Shown here: positions 62,901-64,000 of the stretch, in pieces
Layout of the letters: each line of letters begins with the position of its first letter
How positions within the stretch are numbered: the first letter of the stretch is position 1
Source: Sclerurus mexicanus
Taxonomy: Eukaryota > Chordata > Aves > Passeriformes > Furnariidae
Direction of reading: 5' to 3'
DNA length: 64,000 nucleotides
Assembly (NCBI GenBank): GCA_013396755.1
Contig: VWZF01005250.1
Span: forward strand, 725,027 to 789,026
Made by a program: the position numbers and the translations under genes
Notes under the pieces: model-generated
Told to the model about the DNA's origin: nothing
Seen by the model: only the letters and a program-made list of their open reading frames with translations
Database searches by the model: none

Positions 62901-64000
62901 TCAGTTTACATAGCAGCTTTCCCTGTGTTTGTTGATTGGAGGCAATTACTGTAAAATACTTGATTTATAACAAGGCATACTTAATAAGCAACAAACTAAA
63001 ATAAATATTCATGAATTACCTGCTTGAGTCTGGCTGCTCATTTTGCTGAGTTGTTGCTTTCTGCCTGTGGGCTCTGCACAGCTCTGGAGCCTCTGGGTCT
63101 CTGGAAGTGGAGGCAGCCATGCTGGGTCTTGACTGGTGGGAGTTTTGGGCTGAAGAAGGAGGGGGAGAATCCCATTTCTTCTCTATTTTGTTTGTCCTGG
63201 AGGATAGAGATGTATTCCTGAGATTTTTCCAAGCTGTTCATTGACTCAAGGTGGTCTGCTTGCCTGGCATGCTGCTGTTCAAGTGTCATCAAAGTGGTGG
63301 TATGGAGTACATGCAGGGTGCAGCTATTACATCACTGGTATCTGGTCGGGCTTTTATGGTGGTGTAGGAAAGTGATGACTTAGAAATAGCAGTGTTCTTG
63401 GTTAAGTTAGGATGAGCCTAATGTTTAAGCAAATACATGGGAAATGACAAATTGCTGGTTTGGGATCTATGCTCTTCAAGAATAGGGCGACTCATTTAGA
63501 GTAGTTCTGAAATTATTAAAATAAGGATGTGTTAAGCCTTCCCCAGAGATGAATCCCTGTCAGCAAAAGGATGACTAACATTCTGCTTCTGTGTTGCAGA
63601 GTGGCATTCTGCTGACACCCTGCTACCATGAACACTTTATTTGGCCGGTTTGACTCACAGCAGTTTGTTTTTATACAGAAAGAGTCTGTGGTGCTTGTCA
63701 AAATGAGAAAGTGACCATCAGAGCCTGGCTTGCTATTCCTGTCACTGGAGCCTTCAGGAGCCAGCACTCAGCCTAGCTGAAGCCAGAGGAGGAAGGTGGA
63801 GAAGCACAGCCTGATCAGGTACTGAGCCAGTAATGGGCAAAGTTGTCTGATGCAGAGTTAAAGTTATGGATGATCATTATTTATAAAAATAGTTCCTTAA
63901 AAGGTCTTGCTAACATGTGGGATGCAATGGTGGTCCAGTAAGAAGAGCCACATCATCCATGGGCCTGACACGGGTGCATGTTATATGTCTGAGTACTGTA
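54000..64000 (+). other. Non-coding sequence, probably first intron of the gene starting at 53 kb
   Basis: Ten kilobases of mostly AT-rich unique sequence lie here. No LRRC8-like or other recognisable coding exon, tRNA or CR1 element is seen. GC content rises locally at 62.4-62.9 kb, where a 158-codon Cys/Leu/Gly-rich open frame appears, but it matches nothing I know. Poly-T/pyrimidine stretches occur near 54.43 and 56.34 kb. If the 53 kb island is the LRRC8D promoter, this is its first intron and the coding exon lies to the right of the window. Confidence 0.35.

Noticed and set aside
62437..62913. 158-codon + strand frame rich in Cys, Leu and Gly
   Set aside because: It is composition-driven (TG/GC-rich), overlaps an equally long minus-strand frame and matches no known protein.

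Overview
The window looks like nuclear DNA of a bird. The evidence is three CR1 non-LTR retrotransposon fragments with the avian-type 3' end, otherwise low repeat content, compact introns, and a protein-coding gene nearly identical to the vertebrate volume-regulated anion channel subunit LRRC8C. There is nothing prokaryotic in it: no operons, CRISPR arrays or phage genes. The species cannot be named from the sequence.

Only one protein-coding gene can be supported. LRRC8C lies on the + strand with two coding exons: 14471-14608 (46 codons: N-terminus and first membrane helix) and 17051-19321 (756 codons plus TAA). The exons join in phase 0 across a 2.44 kb intron with consensus GT/AG sites, giving a complete 802-residue protein. 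A GC-rich, CpG-rich block at the left edge (1-860, interrupted by a 567-base gap) is the likely promoter and untranslated first exon. Intron 1 then fills about 13.5 kb. The 3' UTR starts at 19322. A first poly(A) signal sits at 19473, and a longer UTR reaching about 21.8 kb is possible.

From about 21.8 kb to 53 kb I see no recognisable coding exon. This interval holds small CR1 remnants (27.6 kb, 51.0 kb), simple-sequence tracts, a sharply bounded GC island (39.15-39.5 kb), a roughly 1.5 kb purine-rich tract (44.25-45.75 kb), and a second GC-rich patch with a good + strand splice donor (46.56-46.84 kb). A strong CpG island at 53.1-53.76 kb, with an 88-base gap, is the best candidate for the promoter and 5' UTR exon of the next gene. 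In other vertebrates the cluster runs LRRC8B-LRRC8C-LRRC8D, so LRRC8D is expected here. Its coding exon is not in the window, and 54-64 kb would then be its first intron. This assignment rests on synteny, not on coding sequence.

The most interesting observations are two cysteines in the extracellular loops of this LRRC8C (C62 and C306) that I do not recall in the human protein and that could add a disulfide. There are also an added N-glycosylation sequon at N287, a tight (GGGT)4 quadruplex motif at 50.66 kb, and unannotated GC islands that may be first exons. I found no convincing undescribed system.
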